Shown here: positions 24,968 through 33,345 of the stretch, piece after piece
How the letters are laid out: every line of letters begins with the position of its first letter
How positions within the stretch are numbered: position 1 is the stretch's first letter
Assembly: GCA_028751075.1 (NCBI GenBank)
Contig: JAQZDA010000002.1
Span: forward strand, 102,090-166,089
Origin: Euryarchaeota archaeon Ods02
GTDB lineage: Archaea > Halobacteriota > Halobacteria > Halobacteriales > Halorutilaceae
Direction: 5' to 3'
Length of the DNA: 64,000 nt
Program-made: the position numbers and the translations under genes
The notes under the pieces: model-generated
Told to the model about the DNA's origin: nothing
The model's database searches: none
The model's input: the letters and a program-made list of their open reading frames with translations, nothing else

Positions 24968-26011
24968 ATGGCGACACAAAAAGAAACTCAGGGGTTCGAG
25001 ACAGGTCGGATAGACACCGACAGCAAATGGTACGAGCTCTACCAGAAAGGCATCGAGCTCGGAACCTGGGACGTCGAGAAGCTCGTCGACAAAGTAGGAT
25101 TCAAAGACGACCTAGACACCTGGCGGAGTCTGGAGGACGAGGAGAAGGAACAGTGGGCGCGTTTGATAGCCGCGTTCGCCGACCTCGAGCAAGCGGTGGC
25201 GGAGGACGGCCGCAGAATCATCGAACAGATGTCGTCACCCTACCTCGACGACAACATCGAGAAGGAGATGTACGCCACGGTGTTCACGATGACGGAGGCG
25301 AAACACGTCCAGTTCTTCGACATCTACATCAACACCGTCATGAAGGACTTCTTCCCCCAGAGCAGCCTCGACATACGCCGCGGCGGCCACCCCCTGCCGC
25401 GCACCGCCGCCTGCGGCATGAGCGACCTCGGCGAACGACAGGGCGCGTTCATGGCTGCGGCCGCGGACGGAGGCGACCCCAAGGACATCGCACGCGCCGC
25501 CACCATCTACCACCTCGGCGTCGAAGGCGTCGCAGCCCGCGGCGGCTACTACATGAAGAACCAGATGATGAGCGAAGCACCTCTACCGCTGCTGAACAAA
25601 GGCTTCCAGTTCGTCAGCACCGACGAAGGCCGCCACGTCACCCACGGCCTCGAGCTCCTGAACGAGCTACTGGAGAAGGAACGCGCCGGCCACCCAGAGT
25701 ACCAGGGCGTCGACCAGGTCATCTGGGAGGAAGCGCTCGAGACCCTGCCGCTCGTCATGGACACCGCGTACTTCGTCAGCGACGCCATCGACGACCCACT
25801 TGGCGCCGACTTCAACGGCTTGATACAGCGCGGCGCAGAGCTATGGCGGGCGCAGTACCTCGAGACCCTCGAGCTCGAGAGCTACGACCCAAACGCTTTC
25901 ATGGACACCGTGCAGGAAGCCGTCGACAGGTTCGAAGACAAGGACTACGACGCGCTCATCGAACGCAACGAGGAGATCTACAGCAGGAAGCTCCAGGAGG
26001 GGGTGGCGTAG
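24968..26011 (+). CDS. Ferritin-like diiron protein (RNR R2-like oxidase)
   Basis: 347 residues from ATG 24968 (MATQKETQGF). Carboxylate/histidine ligands of a diiron four-helix bundle are visible: Glu in FADLEQAVAEDG, EAKH in TMTEAKHVQFFD, Glu in YHLGVEGVAARGG and DEGRH in VSTDEGRHVTHG. The pattern is that of R2-like ribonucleotide reductase small subunits and R2-like oxidases, and no NrdA is nearby. The next genes encode a short acidic protein and a 2Fe-2S ferredoxin, so a ferredoxin-fed oxygenase or oxidase is more likely than a class I reductase. Confidence 0.85.
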   Translation: MATQKETQGFETGRIDTDSKWYELYQKGIELGTWDVEKLVDKVGFKDDLDTWRSLEDEEKEQWARLIAAFADLEQAVAEDGRRIIEQMSSPYLDDNIEKEMYATVFTMTEAKHVQFFDIYINTVMKDFFPQSSLDIRRGGHPLPRTAACGMSDLGERQGAFMAAAADGGDPKDIARAATIYHLGVEGVAARGGYYMKNQMMSEAPLPLLNKGFQFVSTDEGRHVTHGLELLNELLEKERAGHPEYQGVDQVIWEEALETLPLVMDTAYFVSDAIDDPLGADFNGLIQRGAELWRAQYLETLELESYDPNAFMDTVQEAVDRFEDKDYDALIERNEEIYSRKLQEGVA

Positions 26012-26269
26012 ATGCCGCTCGACGTCGGAGACAGCGACGACTTCATTGCGTCCGAGGACGAGATACAGCAGGCGCTCGAGGAAGCCGCCGAGGAGACCGG
26101 TGAAACGGTGGAAGCCGTCGCCGAAGGAGTGGAACACATCATGACGTCGGGGACTGGTGCGGCGACCAACGAAGGCGTCGCCGGCGCCGGAGCAGTCGAC
26201 AACGAAGACACCGAGAGCGACCCACGTCTCGAAGCCATCGAGCTGTACAAGCTCAGGAGGGAGATATGA
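26012..26269 (+). CDS. Small acidic protein of the diiron oxidase operon
   Basis: 85 residues, starting directly after the oxidase stop and overlapping the ferredoxin start by four bases (ATGA). The first half is helical (EDEIQQALEEAAEETGETVEAVAEG) and the middle is Gly/Ala-rich. No cysteine or known motif. Tight coupling on both sides suggests a subunit or assembly factor for the oxidase-ferredoxin pair. Confidence 0.75.
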   Translation: MPLDVGDSDDFIASEDEIQQALEEAAEETGETVEAVAEGVEHIMTSGTGAATNEGVAGAGAVDNEDTESDPRLEAIELYKLRREI

Positions 26270-26568
26270 AACACGAGATCGAGATCCAGCATAACGGCTC
26301 CACGAAGGTCTTCACCGCAGACGAAGACACGACGTTGCTCGAAGCAGCCGAGGAAGCCGATGTCGACGTCGACTACAGCTGCCGCACGGGAAGCTGCACC
26401 AGCTGCGTCGCCCGAGTCGAGGAAGGCGAAGTCGAGCAGAAGCAAGCTATGGGTCTCGACCCCCGGCAGAAGGAAGACGGCTACGCCTTGCTATGCGTCG
26501 CCTACCCCCGAAGCGACCTCGAGGTCGAAGCCGGCGTGCAGGACGAGCTTTTCGACCTCGACATCTGA
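26266..26568 (+). CDS. Plant-type 2Fe-2S ferredoxin
   Basis: 100 residues with the [2Fe-2S] ligand pattern C-x4-C-x2-C (SCRTGSCTSCVARV) and the fourth Cys in GYALLCVAYP about 34 residues later. It lacks the large insertion of the main haloarchaeal ferredoxin, so it is a dedicated electron donor, closer to XylT/oxygenase ferredoxins. It is last in the operon with the diiron protein. Confidence 0.93.
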   Translation: MKHEIEIQHNGSTKVFTADEDTTLLEAAEEADVDVDYSCRTGSCTSCVARVEEGEVEQKQAMGLDPRQKEDGYALLCVAYPRSDLEVEAGVQDELFDLDI

Positions 26569-26675
26569 GCCTCAGTCAGCGGCCCCCTCATTCTACATCG
26601 GCCGCGACCTCGCTCCCACAGATTTTAGACGTCCGCCAACCACTCATAGGGTATACAGAGGGAGACAAGACAGAC

Positions 26676-27404
26676 ATGGGATACCTCAGCAGGGTCAGAC
26701 AGGCGGTGGACGCGTCCGGAGACGTCGAGGCTCCGGAGGACGACGAGAAGGTTCTAGTCGTAGAGGACGAGGACATGGTCGCGGAGATGTACCGCGACTG
26801 GCTCTCGATGGATGGATACACCGTCGACGTCGCCTACGGAGGTCGAGAGGCGTTGCTCAAGATCGACGGCGGAGTCACCACGGTGCTCCTCGACAGACGG
26901 ATGCCGTACATCGCCGGCGACGACGTCCTCGAGGTCGTGAAGAGCGACGACGTCGACGAGCTCGACCCCGCTGACTTCGAAGACGACGCACCGCTGGAGG
27001 AGTACTCGGACGTCGACATCCGACCGGAGACGCTGGAGAAGCTCGACCGCGAGATCGTGGAGAACCTCACCAGCCACGACGTCGACCCCCAGGTCTGCAT
27101 GGTCACCGCCGTCGACCCCGACATGGACATCCTGGAGATGGAGTTCGACCACTACGTCACCAAGGACGTGAAGATGGACGAGGTAATCGGCATCGTCGAA
27201 GGTATGCGGTCGCTCCGTGGCCTAGAGCCCGAGGAGCGAGAGTACCAGGCGTTGAACTGGAAGAAGAAGACGCTTCAGGAGTCGAAACCGAACTCCGTCC
27301 TCAACGACAACGACGAGTACCAGCGGATACTCGAGAAGATGGAGGCGATAGAGCAGGAACGCGGCACCGTCGAGGAGATCAAGGAGATAGAGCCGGAGCG
27401 ATAG
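26676..27404 (+). CDS. HalX-type response regulator with enlarged receiver (paralogue 3)
   Basis: 242 residues from ATG 26676 (MGYLSRVRQAVDASGD). A longer frame from 26493 overlaps the ferredoxin and is rejected. Phospho-acceptor Asp73 in LLDRRMP, Thr144 and Lys163 complete the receiver. The insert between alpha3 and beta4 (about 90-138) again has LDPADFEDDAP and PETLEKLDREIVENL. The HalX-like tail has YQALNWKKKTLQES. No kinase gene adjoins it. Confidence 0.85.
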   Translation: MGYLSRVRQAVDASGDVEAPEDDEKVLVVEDEDMVAEMYRDWLSMDGYTVDVAYGGREALLKIDGGVTTVLLDRRMPYIAGDDVLEVVKSDDVDELDPADFEDDAPLEEYSDVDIRPETLEKLDREIVENLTSHDVDPQVCMVTAVDPDMDILEMEFDHYVTKDVKMDEVIGIVEGMRSLRGLEPEEREYQALNWKKKTLQESKPNSVLNDNDEYQRILEKMEAIEQERGTVEEIKEIEPER

Positions 27405-27500
27405 AGCCAGATAGAGCCTAGCGATAACCCTCGAAAGACAGGACCCCGCTGCTCCTTCACCTGGCGTCATTCCACGCCGCGCTGTTCTGCTCCTTCGTCG

Positions 27501-27530
27501 CCGCTCTACTCTAACCCGCTCTACTCTAAC
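27501..27530. repeat. 15-bp tandem duplication at a convergent gene junction
   Basis: CCGCTCTACTCTAAC at 27501-27515 is repeated at 27516-27530 and overlaps the stop of the membrane protein gene at 27526. It sits between two converging genes and may be part of a transcription end region. Confidence 0.7.
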
Positions 27531-28362
27531 CCGCTGCTTCCTGACTTCCTTGTTCCGGTTCGTCGGGTCTATCACCGATGCTCGCGGCCTCCTCCTCACC
27601 GCCCGGAAGCTCTGACAGCTCCCTCCGCCGGACGTAGTGCGTCCGTATCGAGGTATACGCTCCCGCGACCAGGGCGAGCGTGAACACGACTATCCCCGAC
27701 GCACCTACAGCGAGCATCACCTCCGCGAGAACCGTCGACAGGTTCCAGACGAGGACGTAGACGACGAGACCGAGCGCGGTAACCACTATCGCCGCTAAGA
27801 GGAACGCACCGAACAGTAGGTAGAGCGGTAAACGGTGGCCGCTCGACAGGTTCCAGCTGTTGGTGAACGCGTCGACGAAGTCGTCGCCGTGTATAGTCGT
27901 GTAGATAGCGTAGAAACCCAGGGAGATCGCTACGAAGGCACCGGGAAGGACGAAGGCCGCGAGTCCGATGAGGAACAACGGGGCGAATATCAGGGTTCCG
28001 AGGAAGAAGTAGAGCGTCGGCACCACGACGTCCTCCGCGTACGCCTCCCGCGGGATGCCATCGTAGCCGTGGACGAAGACACGTATCGCGACGAGTCCGA
28101 GGTAGCATCCGATGAACAACCCAAGGAAAGTCATCACTACGGCGGCTTCGTATGGGATGCCGAGAGCGAGGTCGCTCGCCTCCGTGAACGGTTCGGGGAG
28201 GACGAGAGCGTGGGGTCCCGGGTCAGACGCCGCGATACGGCTCTGTATCGCCATTATGACTAGGAAGCTGGTGAAGATGAACAGCAGGAAGAACGTCGCT
28301 CCCTTCCGTGAGAGTACGTTGTCCATCGCTCTCTCGAGGGCTTCGGATGCTTCGACACTCAT
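27526..28362 (-). CDS. Six-TM hypothetical membrane protein
   Basis: 278 residues with about six hydrophobic helices (near 21-40, 71-95, 110-130, 134-155, 180-205, 213-240) and a hydrophilic Glu/Pro-rich C-terminus. A possible YIP1/DUF4013-like arrangement (SRIAASDPGPHALVLPEP, then FTNSWNLSSGHRLPLYLL) resembles haloarchaeal DUF4013 proteins, but I do not claim the family. No partner gene. Its promoter region (28363-28586) also serves the divergent gene at 28587. Confidence 0.65.
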   Translation of the reverse strand: MSVEASEALERAMDNVLSRKGATFFLLFIFTSFLVIMAIQSRIAASDPGPHALVLPEPFTEASDLALGIPYEAAVVMTFLGLFIGCYLGLVAIRVFVHGYDGIPREAYAEDVVVPTLYFFLGTLIFAPLFLIGLAAFVLPGAFVAISLGFYAIYTTIHGDDFVDAFTNSWNLSSGHRLPLYLLFGAFLLAAIVVTALGLVVYVLVWNLSTVLAEVMLAVGASGIVVFTLALVAGAYTSIRTHYVRRRELSELPGGEEEAASIGDRPDEPEQGSQEAAG

Positions 28363-28586
28363 CGGTTCAGAAATCGAGTGACACGTTTAAATGTCTTTCC
28401 CGAACGAAGCACCGTGTGAAACTGCTGGAACCCCAAGTATGGACTCCCTGAAGCCTCGGGGCAAAGATTCGATGCCGTCTACGGACGGCCACTGAACCGC
28501 CCCGTGACGGTGCCTCCATCCAGTCTCGCCCTCCGCTCTCGGCTTCAGCCGTTAGATTTGAATCCACGGCACACCTAACTCGAGTA

Positions 28587-29015
28587 GTGGAAGAAGGCGA
28601 GATATACCGCGACCACCGCGACGGCCTCGTGTTCAGGGTTCGCGAGATACGGGGGACGAGCCCCGACAGCGTCGTCGCCGTCGAGGTCTTAGACGAAGCC
28701 GTCGAGACCTACAGGACTCGTCGGGAGATAGAGGAAGGGCTCGAGGAGGGAAATCTCGAGCGCGCGGAGGACGTGGAACAGGAGGACTTCGAAGCAGAGG
28801 AACCCGAGCTACCTCTGTACAGAGGTGGAGACGATAAGGCCGTCTGGATCAAGCTCACCGCCGTCGCTCTCGCCGCAGCCTTCGTCGTCGCTCTGGCAGC
28901 GCCCGCCACACGGATCTTCGCGGTTTTCGCGTTGAAGGCGCTTGTACCGCTAGGTGCTCTTGCGGTAGCAGCTTACATGCTCTACAGATACCTGGAAGGC
29001 GAAGACCTCCTCTGA
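28587..29015 (+). CDS. Small membrane protein with two C-terminal TM helices
   Basis: 142 residues from GTG 28587. The N-terminal ~85 residues are soluble (EGEIYRDHRDGLVFRVREI, then acidic helix), followed by two TM helices (about 91-111 and 113-133) with a very short turn. No recognised family. The intergenic region upstream contains a hairpin GCCGTC-TACG-GACGGC near 28472-28487, of unknown meaning. Confidence 0.65.
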   Translation: MEEGEIYRDHRDGLVFRVREIRGTSPDSVVAVEVLDEAVETYRTRREIEEGLEEGNLERAEDVEQEDFEAEEPELPLYRGGDDKAVWIKLTAVALAAAFVVALAAPATRIFAVFALKALVPLGALAVAAYMLYRYLEGEDLL

Positions 29016-29150
29016 TTGGGCGAGGGGACGCCCTAACATACATCGTCTTCGTGCCACCCTAGTGAGATGTACATCTAAGCTGCCCTGGCTTCGCTCCTGC
29101 ACCCCGGGGAAGACCTAAAACCCGGTGGCACGAACCGAGTGAAGTAGAGG

Positions 29151-30386
29151 ATGTACGAATCCGAGGAACCAAGCCGAGGAATAAGGAGGCGGGAGCTTCT
29201 GATCTCCTCCGGAGCCTGCGCTATGGCCTTAGCCGCCGGATGCGTGGACGTAGCCGATACGCCACCTGAGGACGACGGCGACGGGGACGTGGCCGACGAT
29301 GGAACCGGGGACCGCCAGGGCTACGAGGTCGAGGCGGCCGCGGAAGGCTTCAGCCACCCCTGGGCTCTGGAGTTCGTGCCAGACAGTAGAACGTTGCTGG
29401 TGACGGAGCGAGACGGCAGGTTGAACGCAGTCGACCGCGACACCGGCGAGGTCACAGAACTCGAAGGGGTTCCCGAAGTGTACGCGCGCGGTCAAGGTGG
29501 CTTGCTCGACGTCGAACTCCACCCTGACTACCCCGAAGAAAGCTGGATCTACCTCACGTACTCCACCTCCGTGGAAGATGGTTCGACGACGGCCCTGGGG
29601 CGCGGCCAGCTAGACCTCGATGGCGGCCAAGTCGACGGATTCGAGCGGCTGTTCACCGCGGAACCCCTGCGGCGGGAGAGCCAGCACTACGGCAGCCGCG
29701 TGACGTTCGACGATCAAGGCTTCCTCTACGTCTCCGTCGGAGACCGCGGAAGCAAGGAGTTCAGCGGCGACCACCCCTCCCGCGACCCAGCGAACGACCT
29801 CGGCGCAGTCCACCGGTTGACGGCGGACGGCGACGTCCCCGGAGACAACCCCTTCGTCGACGACGCCTCGGCGAACGACACGGTGTACACCTACGGACAC
29901 CGGAACAACCAGGGGTTAGCCGTCCACCCCGAGACGGGGGCGGTCTGGACGAGCGAACACGGGGAAGAGGACGGCGACGAGATCAACGTTCTCGAGGCCG
30001 GCGGTGACTACGGCTGGCCGGAGGCGCACACCGGCTGCCACTACGGAACCAGCGAACCCGTGGGAGACATCCCGTTCGACAGAGACGACGTCGTCGACCC
30101 CGTCCACCACTGGGAGTGCAACACCGGCGGCTATCCACCCGCTGGCATGACGTTCTACACCGGGGACGCCTTCACCGGGTGGAGGGGTGACCTGTTCGTC
30201 GGCAACCTCGCAGGCCGGTACCTCGGTCGGTTCACCGTCGACGGCGGCAGCGTGGAGGAGCAGCAGCCGCTTCTCGACGGCCGCGGCTGGAGGATACGGG
30301 ACGTAGAGGAGTCACAGGACACCGGATACCTCTACGTCGCCGTAGATACCGCTGATGCACCGGTAGTCAGGTTAGCTCCGGCGTAG
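29151..30386 (+). CDS. PQQ-dependent sugar dehydrogenase-like lipoprotein (Asd/YliI type)
   Basis: 411 residues. Tat motif RRRELLIS (residues 12-19) and lipobox LAAGC with Cys31 give a lipid-anchored extracytoplasmic protein, followed by an acidic linker. The glucose/sorbosone dehydrogenase six-blade propeller is shown by HPWALEFVPD, QGGLLDVELHPDY, HYGSRVTFDDQGFLYVSVGD, GHRNNQGLAVHPETG, SEHGEEDGDEIN and YGWPEA. It probably oxidises aldoses with PQQ. No PQQ synthesis genes are in the window. Confidence 0.9.
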   Translation: MYESEEPSRGIRRRELLISSGACAMALAAGCVDVADTPPEDDGDGDVADDGTGDRQGYEVEAAAEGFSHPWALEFVPDSRTLLVTERDGRLNAVDRDTGEVTELEGVPEVYARGQGGLLDVELHPDYPEESWIYLTYSTSVEDGSTTALGRGQLDLDGGQVDGFERLFTAEPLRRESQHYGSRVTFDDQGFLYVSVGDRGSKEFSGDHPSRDPANDLGAVHRLTADGDVPGDNPFVDDASANDTVYTYGHRNNQGLAVHPETGAVWTSEHGEEDGDEINVLEAGGDYGWPEAHTGCHYGTSEPVGDIPFDRDDVVDPVHHWECNTGGYPPAGMTFYTGDAFTGWRGDLFVGNLAGRYLGRFTVDGGSVEEQQPLLDGRGWRIRDVEESQDTGYLYVAVDTADAPVVRLAPA

Positions 30387-30427
30387 TAACGGAGGCATCC
30401 GTGAAGCCGGAGCTCAGACGGTGGTCT

Positions 30428-31153
30428 TCAGACGAAAGGTATCTCCTTCAGCTTCCGTATCTCCTCGCCGCCGTCGTCCTCTATCTCCCTCATTACCTCT
30501 ATGAGTTCGTGGTATCTGTCGTCGTCCTCTAGCTGCTGGTCGGTGAACCGTTCCTCCAGCAGGTGTTTCTTCCACCGCAGCGCTTGATACCGTCTCTGTT
30601 CCTCGGTGAACCTGTCGAGGTGCGCGAGCTCGTTCACTATCTCGATGACCTGGTCGCGCTGGATGTCCTTCACGATGTAGTGGTCGAACTCGAGGTCGAC
30701 GATGTCCATGCTGGGTTTCACCGCGGTTATCATGCAGACCCGTGCCTCGATCTCCTTGCTCTGGATGTTCTCCACGATGTCGGGGTCGAGCTTCCTCGTG
30801 GTCTCTAGCGAGATGTCCTTGTCCCAGTCGTCCTCCGTCGCCCCTCCGTAGGGTTCGTTGCCCTTGAACCGACGGGGAGTCATCTGGTAGATGTCGTCGC
30901 TGCGTATCACGTCTAAAACCTGGTCGCCGGGTATCTCCGGCATCCGTCTGTCGAGCAAGACGACGTCGATGTCCTTGTCTATCTTCTTCAGGCCCTCCCT
31001 GCCGCCGAGACCGACTTCGGCGTCGAAACCAGCTTGATCCAGCCACTGCCAGTAGAGGTCAGCGACCATGTGCTCGTCCTCGACGACGAGGACCTTCGGC
31101 TGCTCCGGTTCCTCGGCGTCGATGGCGTCGGTGACCTTCGAGACGTAGCTCAT
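30428..31153 (-). CDS. HalX-type response regulator with enlarged receiver (paralogue 4)
   Basis: 241 residues, N-terminus MSYVSKVTDAIDAEEP. Phospho-acceptor Asp68 (LLDRRMPEIPG), Thr143 and Lys162. The insert (about 86-137) has TPRRFKGNEPYGGATEDDWD and LETTRKLDPDIVENI. The HalX-like tail has YQALRWKKHLLEER. TATA-like AGATATAAATAAC (about 31176-31188) is followed upstream by a poly-G tract. It converges with the sugar dehydrogenase gene and diverges from the coiled-coil membrane protein at 31308. Confidence 0.85.
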   Translation of the reverse strand: MSYVSKVTDAIDAEEPEQPKVLVVEDEHMVADLYWQWLDQAGFDAEVGLGGREGLKKIDKDIDVVLLDRRMPEIPGDQVLDVIRSDDIYQMTPRRFKGNEPYGGATEDDWDKDISLETTRKLDPDIVENIQSKEIEARVCMITAVKPSMDIVDLEFDHYIVKDIQRDQVIEIVNELAHLDRFTEEQRRYQALRWKKHLLEERFTDQQLEDDDRYHELIEVMREIEDDGGEEIRKLKEIPFV

Positions 31154-31192
31154 GTGCGGAAACCGTTCGGAAAGTAGATATAAATAACTACT

Positions 31193-31208
31193 GGGGGGTG
31201 GGGGGGGG
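31193..31208. repeat. Interrupted poly-G tract (6 G, T, 9 G)
   Basis: Six G, one T and nine G on the plus strand in the divergent promoter region between paralogue 4 and the gene at 31308, about 5-20 bases beyond the TATA of the regulator. Length may vary by slippage, and it could form a quadruplex. Confidence 0.85.
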
Positions 31209-31307
31209 TCAGCATTTCCAACGTCGAGACTGAGAGGACTTCGGGGAGCCTGAGCACTGCTTAGGGGAACACCCGTAGTTTAGTGGATCCCCTACGTTGC
31301 TGAGAAC

Positions 31308-31766
31308 ATGTTAGAAGAGGTACGCAGAGCACGTCAGAAAGCCGAGCGACTGAGCTCCGCCGCCATCAACGCCGACGAGACGCTGGAGAACGTCGAGCGT
31401 ACGCTGGAGGACGTCGACCGCCGTATGGACCGCGTCGAAAACCTCGAACACGACCTGATAGCCACCGTGGACCGGAAGTTCGAGGACCTGACGCTGAAGA
31501 TGCTGGTGATCGAGCTCAAGCTATACGGCCTAGTCTTCTTCGCCAGCGTAGCCGTAGGCGGCTACCTGATCACCGAAGGCAACCAGCTCCTGGGCCAGGC
31601 GGCGTTCGCGCTCGCCGGAATCGTCGTGATATCCACCTTCCTCACCACGTACCGGTACCTCGGCAGCGACTTCGTCATCGACCTCATCAGGATTGCTAAC
31701 CCGTTCATGGAGAACCCTAAGCTAGAGAAAGGATACAGTGTCAATGATTCGAGACGTAGACGATAA
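31308..31766 (+). CDS. Coiled-coil protein with two TM helices
   Basis: 152 residues. Residues 1-65 are a heptad-rich coiled coil (LEEVRRARQKAERLSSA, then ENVERTLEDVDRRMDRVENL). Two TM helices follow (about 72-91 and 97-116) and a conserved-looking tail (TTYRYLGSDFVIDLIRI). No family recognised. A decayed copy of the C-terminal half lies 1.4 kb downstream at 33187-33345, so the gene has been duplicated. It may sense or anchor something for the adjacent regulator, by position only. Confidence 0.7.
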   Translation: MLEEVRRARQKAERLSSAAINADETLENVERTLEDVDRRMDRVENLEHDLIATVDRKFEDLTLKMLVIELKLYGLVFFASVAVGGYLITEGNQLLGQAAFALAGIVVISTFLTTYRYLGSDFVIDLIRIANPFMENPKLEKGYSVNDSRRRR

Positions 31767-31788
31767 CCCTTAGCTTCTTCCCCTATCG

Positions 31789-32520
31789 TCACTGGTACCA
31801 GTCAGCGCCGATTCGCGCCCCGAACTCGATACCCTCCTCTAGCTCGCCATCACCGACTGCATCTTGGGGCTCCGCCTTCGCGGTGAGAACCCCGTCTCTG
31901 TCGACCTTGATGAACGGAGACTCTACATGACCCCTGTGACCAGCGACCGTATCCTCGATGCTTCCATCGGAGTACTCGTGGTAGAGGATAGTGTAGGTGC
32001 CCACCTCTCTGACGAGCTCGACCGATTCAAGCCGGACGTGACCTGGAGGTATGTTGAAACCTCCCACGAAACTCTGCCGGACTATGACGTGAGGTTCTTC
32101 ACGGTCGAGGTTGTCGAAGCCCGCCTGTAACGAGAAGTACGGACCTGGACCGATGAACTCGTCCTCCTCCTCGTCTACGTACAAGTCGAGGCCTTCACCT
32201 GATAATGGACCGCCTTCACCACCTCGGTCCCATAGTTCGACCTCCATCCGTTCGCCATCCAGAACCAGGACTCCCCCTAGGTCGTCTGGAACCTCGACGT
32301 CAGGATGGTCGTCTTGGAAACCATCTTCGGGTTCGAAGTCGAAGTCCGACGGCCGGTACTCCTCCGGGTCACTGTCGTCGTCTTCGTCACCGTCGGCGCC
32401 CTCGCCGTCATCTGCATCGTCTCCATCTAGACAGCCCGTCAGTCCGACAGCTCCCGTAGCTCCTAACATGCTCAAGAGACGACGTCGTCTGAGACGAGCT
32501 AGCTCGTCATCTACCTTCAT
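31789..32520 (-). CDS. Hypothetical Tat lipoprotein
   Basis: 243 residues. Tat-like RRRRLLSMLG (residues 11-20) and lipobox LTGC with Cys30, followed by about 30 Asp/Glu-rich residues. The mature domain (about 75-243) has beta-rich sequence such as GGVLVLDGERMEVELWD, PYFSLQAGFDNLDREEPHVIVRQSF and YTILYHEYSDGSIEDT. I do not recognise it. It converges with the coiled-coil gene, 22 bases apart. Confidence 0.75.
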   Translation of the reverse strand: MKVDDELARLRRRRLLSMLGATGAVGLTGCLDGDDADDGEGADGDEDDDSDPEEYRPSDFDFEPEDGFQDDHPDVEVPDDLGGVLVLDGERMEVELWDRGGEGGPLSGEGLDLYVDEEEDEFIGPGPYFSLQAGFDNLDREEPHVIVRQSFVGGFNIPPGHVRLESVELVREVGTYTILYHEYSDGSIEDTVAGHRGHVESPFIKVDRDGVLTAKAEPQDAVGDGELEEGIEFGARIGADWYQ

Positions 32521-32612
32521 CGTTCTCCCCCCGATTCGAAGTAGTACCTCGGCACCTCTCGTACCATGGCAGCCCTTTAGCTACGAGTGACATAAAAGTT
32601 AGGTATTAGATG

Positions 32613-32643
32613 GTGTATTCAAAAGCCTAGGTAGCTCGAAGAT
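32613..32643 (+). repeat. 31-bp direct repeat, copy 1
   Basis: Begins GTGTATTCAAAAGCC and ends AGCTCGAAGAT. It is identical to the copy at 32684-32714, with 71 bases from start to start. In translation both give VFKSLGSSK, so a coding segment has been duplicated and one copy lost its frame. Confidence 0.9.
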
Positions 32644-32683
32644 GGGGGCTGAGGCTTGTAAAGCTGAGGACAGTCTGAGCATA

Positions 32684-32714
32684 GTGTATTCAAAAGCCTA
32701 GGTAGCTCGAAGAT
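32684..32714 (+). repeat. 31-bp direct repeat, copy 2
   Basis: Identical to 32613-32643. It opens the stop-free remnant frame described for this region. Confidence 0.9.
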
Positions 32715-33186
32715 AGAGCAGATAATCGGACTGATACAGTCAGCATGGTCCGCAGTCCATCCCGAAAGGATAACCGAAACCCGTCCACAGCAGTACTGCC
32801 ACGCAACCTGGACCGTCACAGGTCTACTGGGGTACAGAAAAAAGAACTACGAGGTGCTCCCGAACGGGCAGATACGGTGTAAAGTCAATGCGGTATGCTG
32901 TCGACGGTGGAGTGAGACGAATCTGAGGTCGAAGCGACACCTACTGCTACCGCACCGTTGTCTTCCTCGGCTACTACGTCGAAGCCGTGTTATACGTCTA
33001 ATACTCCGCGCTCGAGCTCGGAGAACTCCCTTCACAGAACCAGGTCGTCGTCGGTTCTGGCTCCAAGATCAATACCGTCCTCTACAAGATGTGGTGTCGT
33101 CGATACTTCTTCCTCGGTCGATTTCGAAGCTCTGCCTTCTTCTCGCTCCGAGCAGGCACTTATCGGTTGTTCCCATCCAGACAGTT

Positions 33187-33345
33187 CTACCGAACGAAAG
33201 GCGTTAGCGCTCGGCAGAGTCGTGCTCGTGTCAACGTTCCTCACTACCTACAGGTACCTAGGCAGGGACTTCGTCGTCGACCTAATCCGGATCACGAACT
33301 CGTTCAGGAATACCCGATGCTGGAGAAACAGTATCGTGTTCAGGG
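33187..33345 (+). pseudogene. Remnant of a copy of the coiled-coil/TM gene at 31308
   Basis: Plus-strand translation gives VSTFLTTYRYLGRDFVVDLI and RITNSF, nearly identical to ISTFLTTYRYLGSDFVIDLI and RIANPF of the intact gene. After that a one-base deletion (ATG of the parent reduced to AG near 33304) shifts the frame, and in the new frame the tail QEYPMLEKQYRV matches parental MENPKLEKGYSV. The N-terminal coiled coil is absent. It ends in a poly-G tract. Confidence 0.85.

Larger units (their letters stand above)
32590..33186. other. Gene-poor decayed region with direct repeats
   Basis: No intact gene. A 31-bp direct repeat occurs twice (32613-32643, 32684-32714). From the second copy a stop-free plus-strand frame encodes a protein-like stretch with IEQIIGLIQSAWSAVHPER and YCHATWTVTGLLGYRKKNYE, up to about 32890, then becomes Arg-rich and loses coding character. 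This looks like the remnant of a foreign gene with its start lost. A short minus-strand stretch ending at 33032 (VEDGIDLGARTDDDLVL) resembles the C-terminus of the lipoprotein at 31789 (LEEGIEFGARIGADWYQ), though only over about 15 residues. Confidence 0.55.

Noticed and set aside
24934..26103. Long Arg/His-rich frame over the diiron oxidase gene
   Set aside because: Alternative frame of a GC-rich gene. The other frame has clear diiron ligands and family sequence.
28367..28567. 66-codon minus-strand frame and a small hairpin in the 28.4-28.5 kb gap
   Set aside because: Codon pattern is non-coding, and the 6-bp hairpin is not enough to call an RNA gene.
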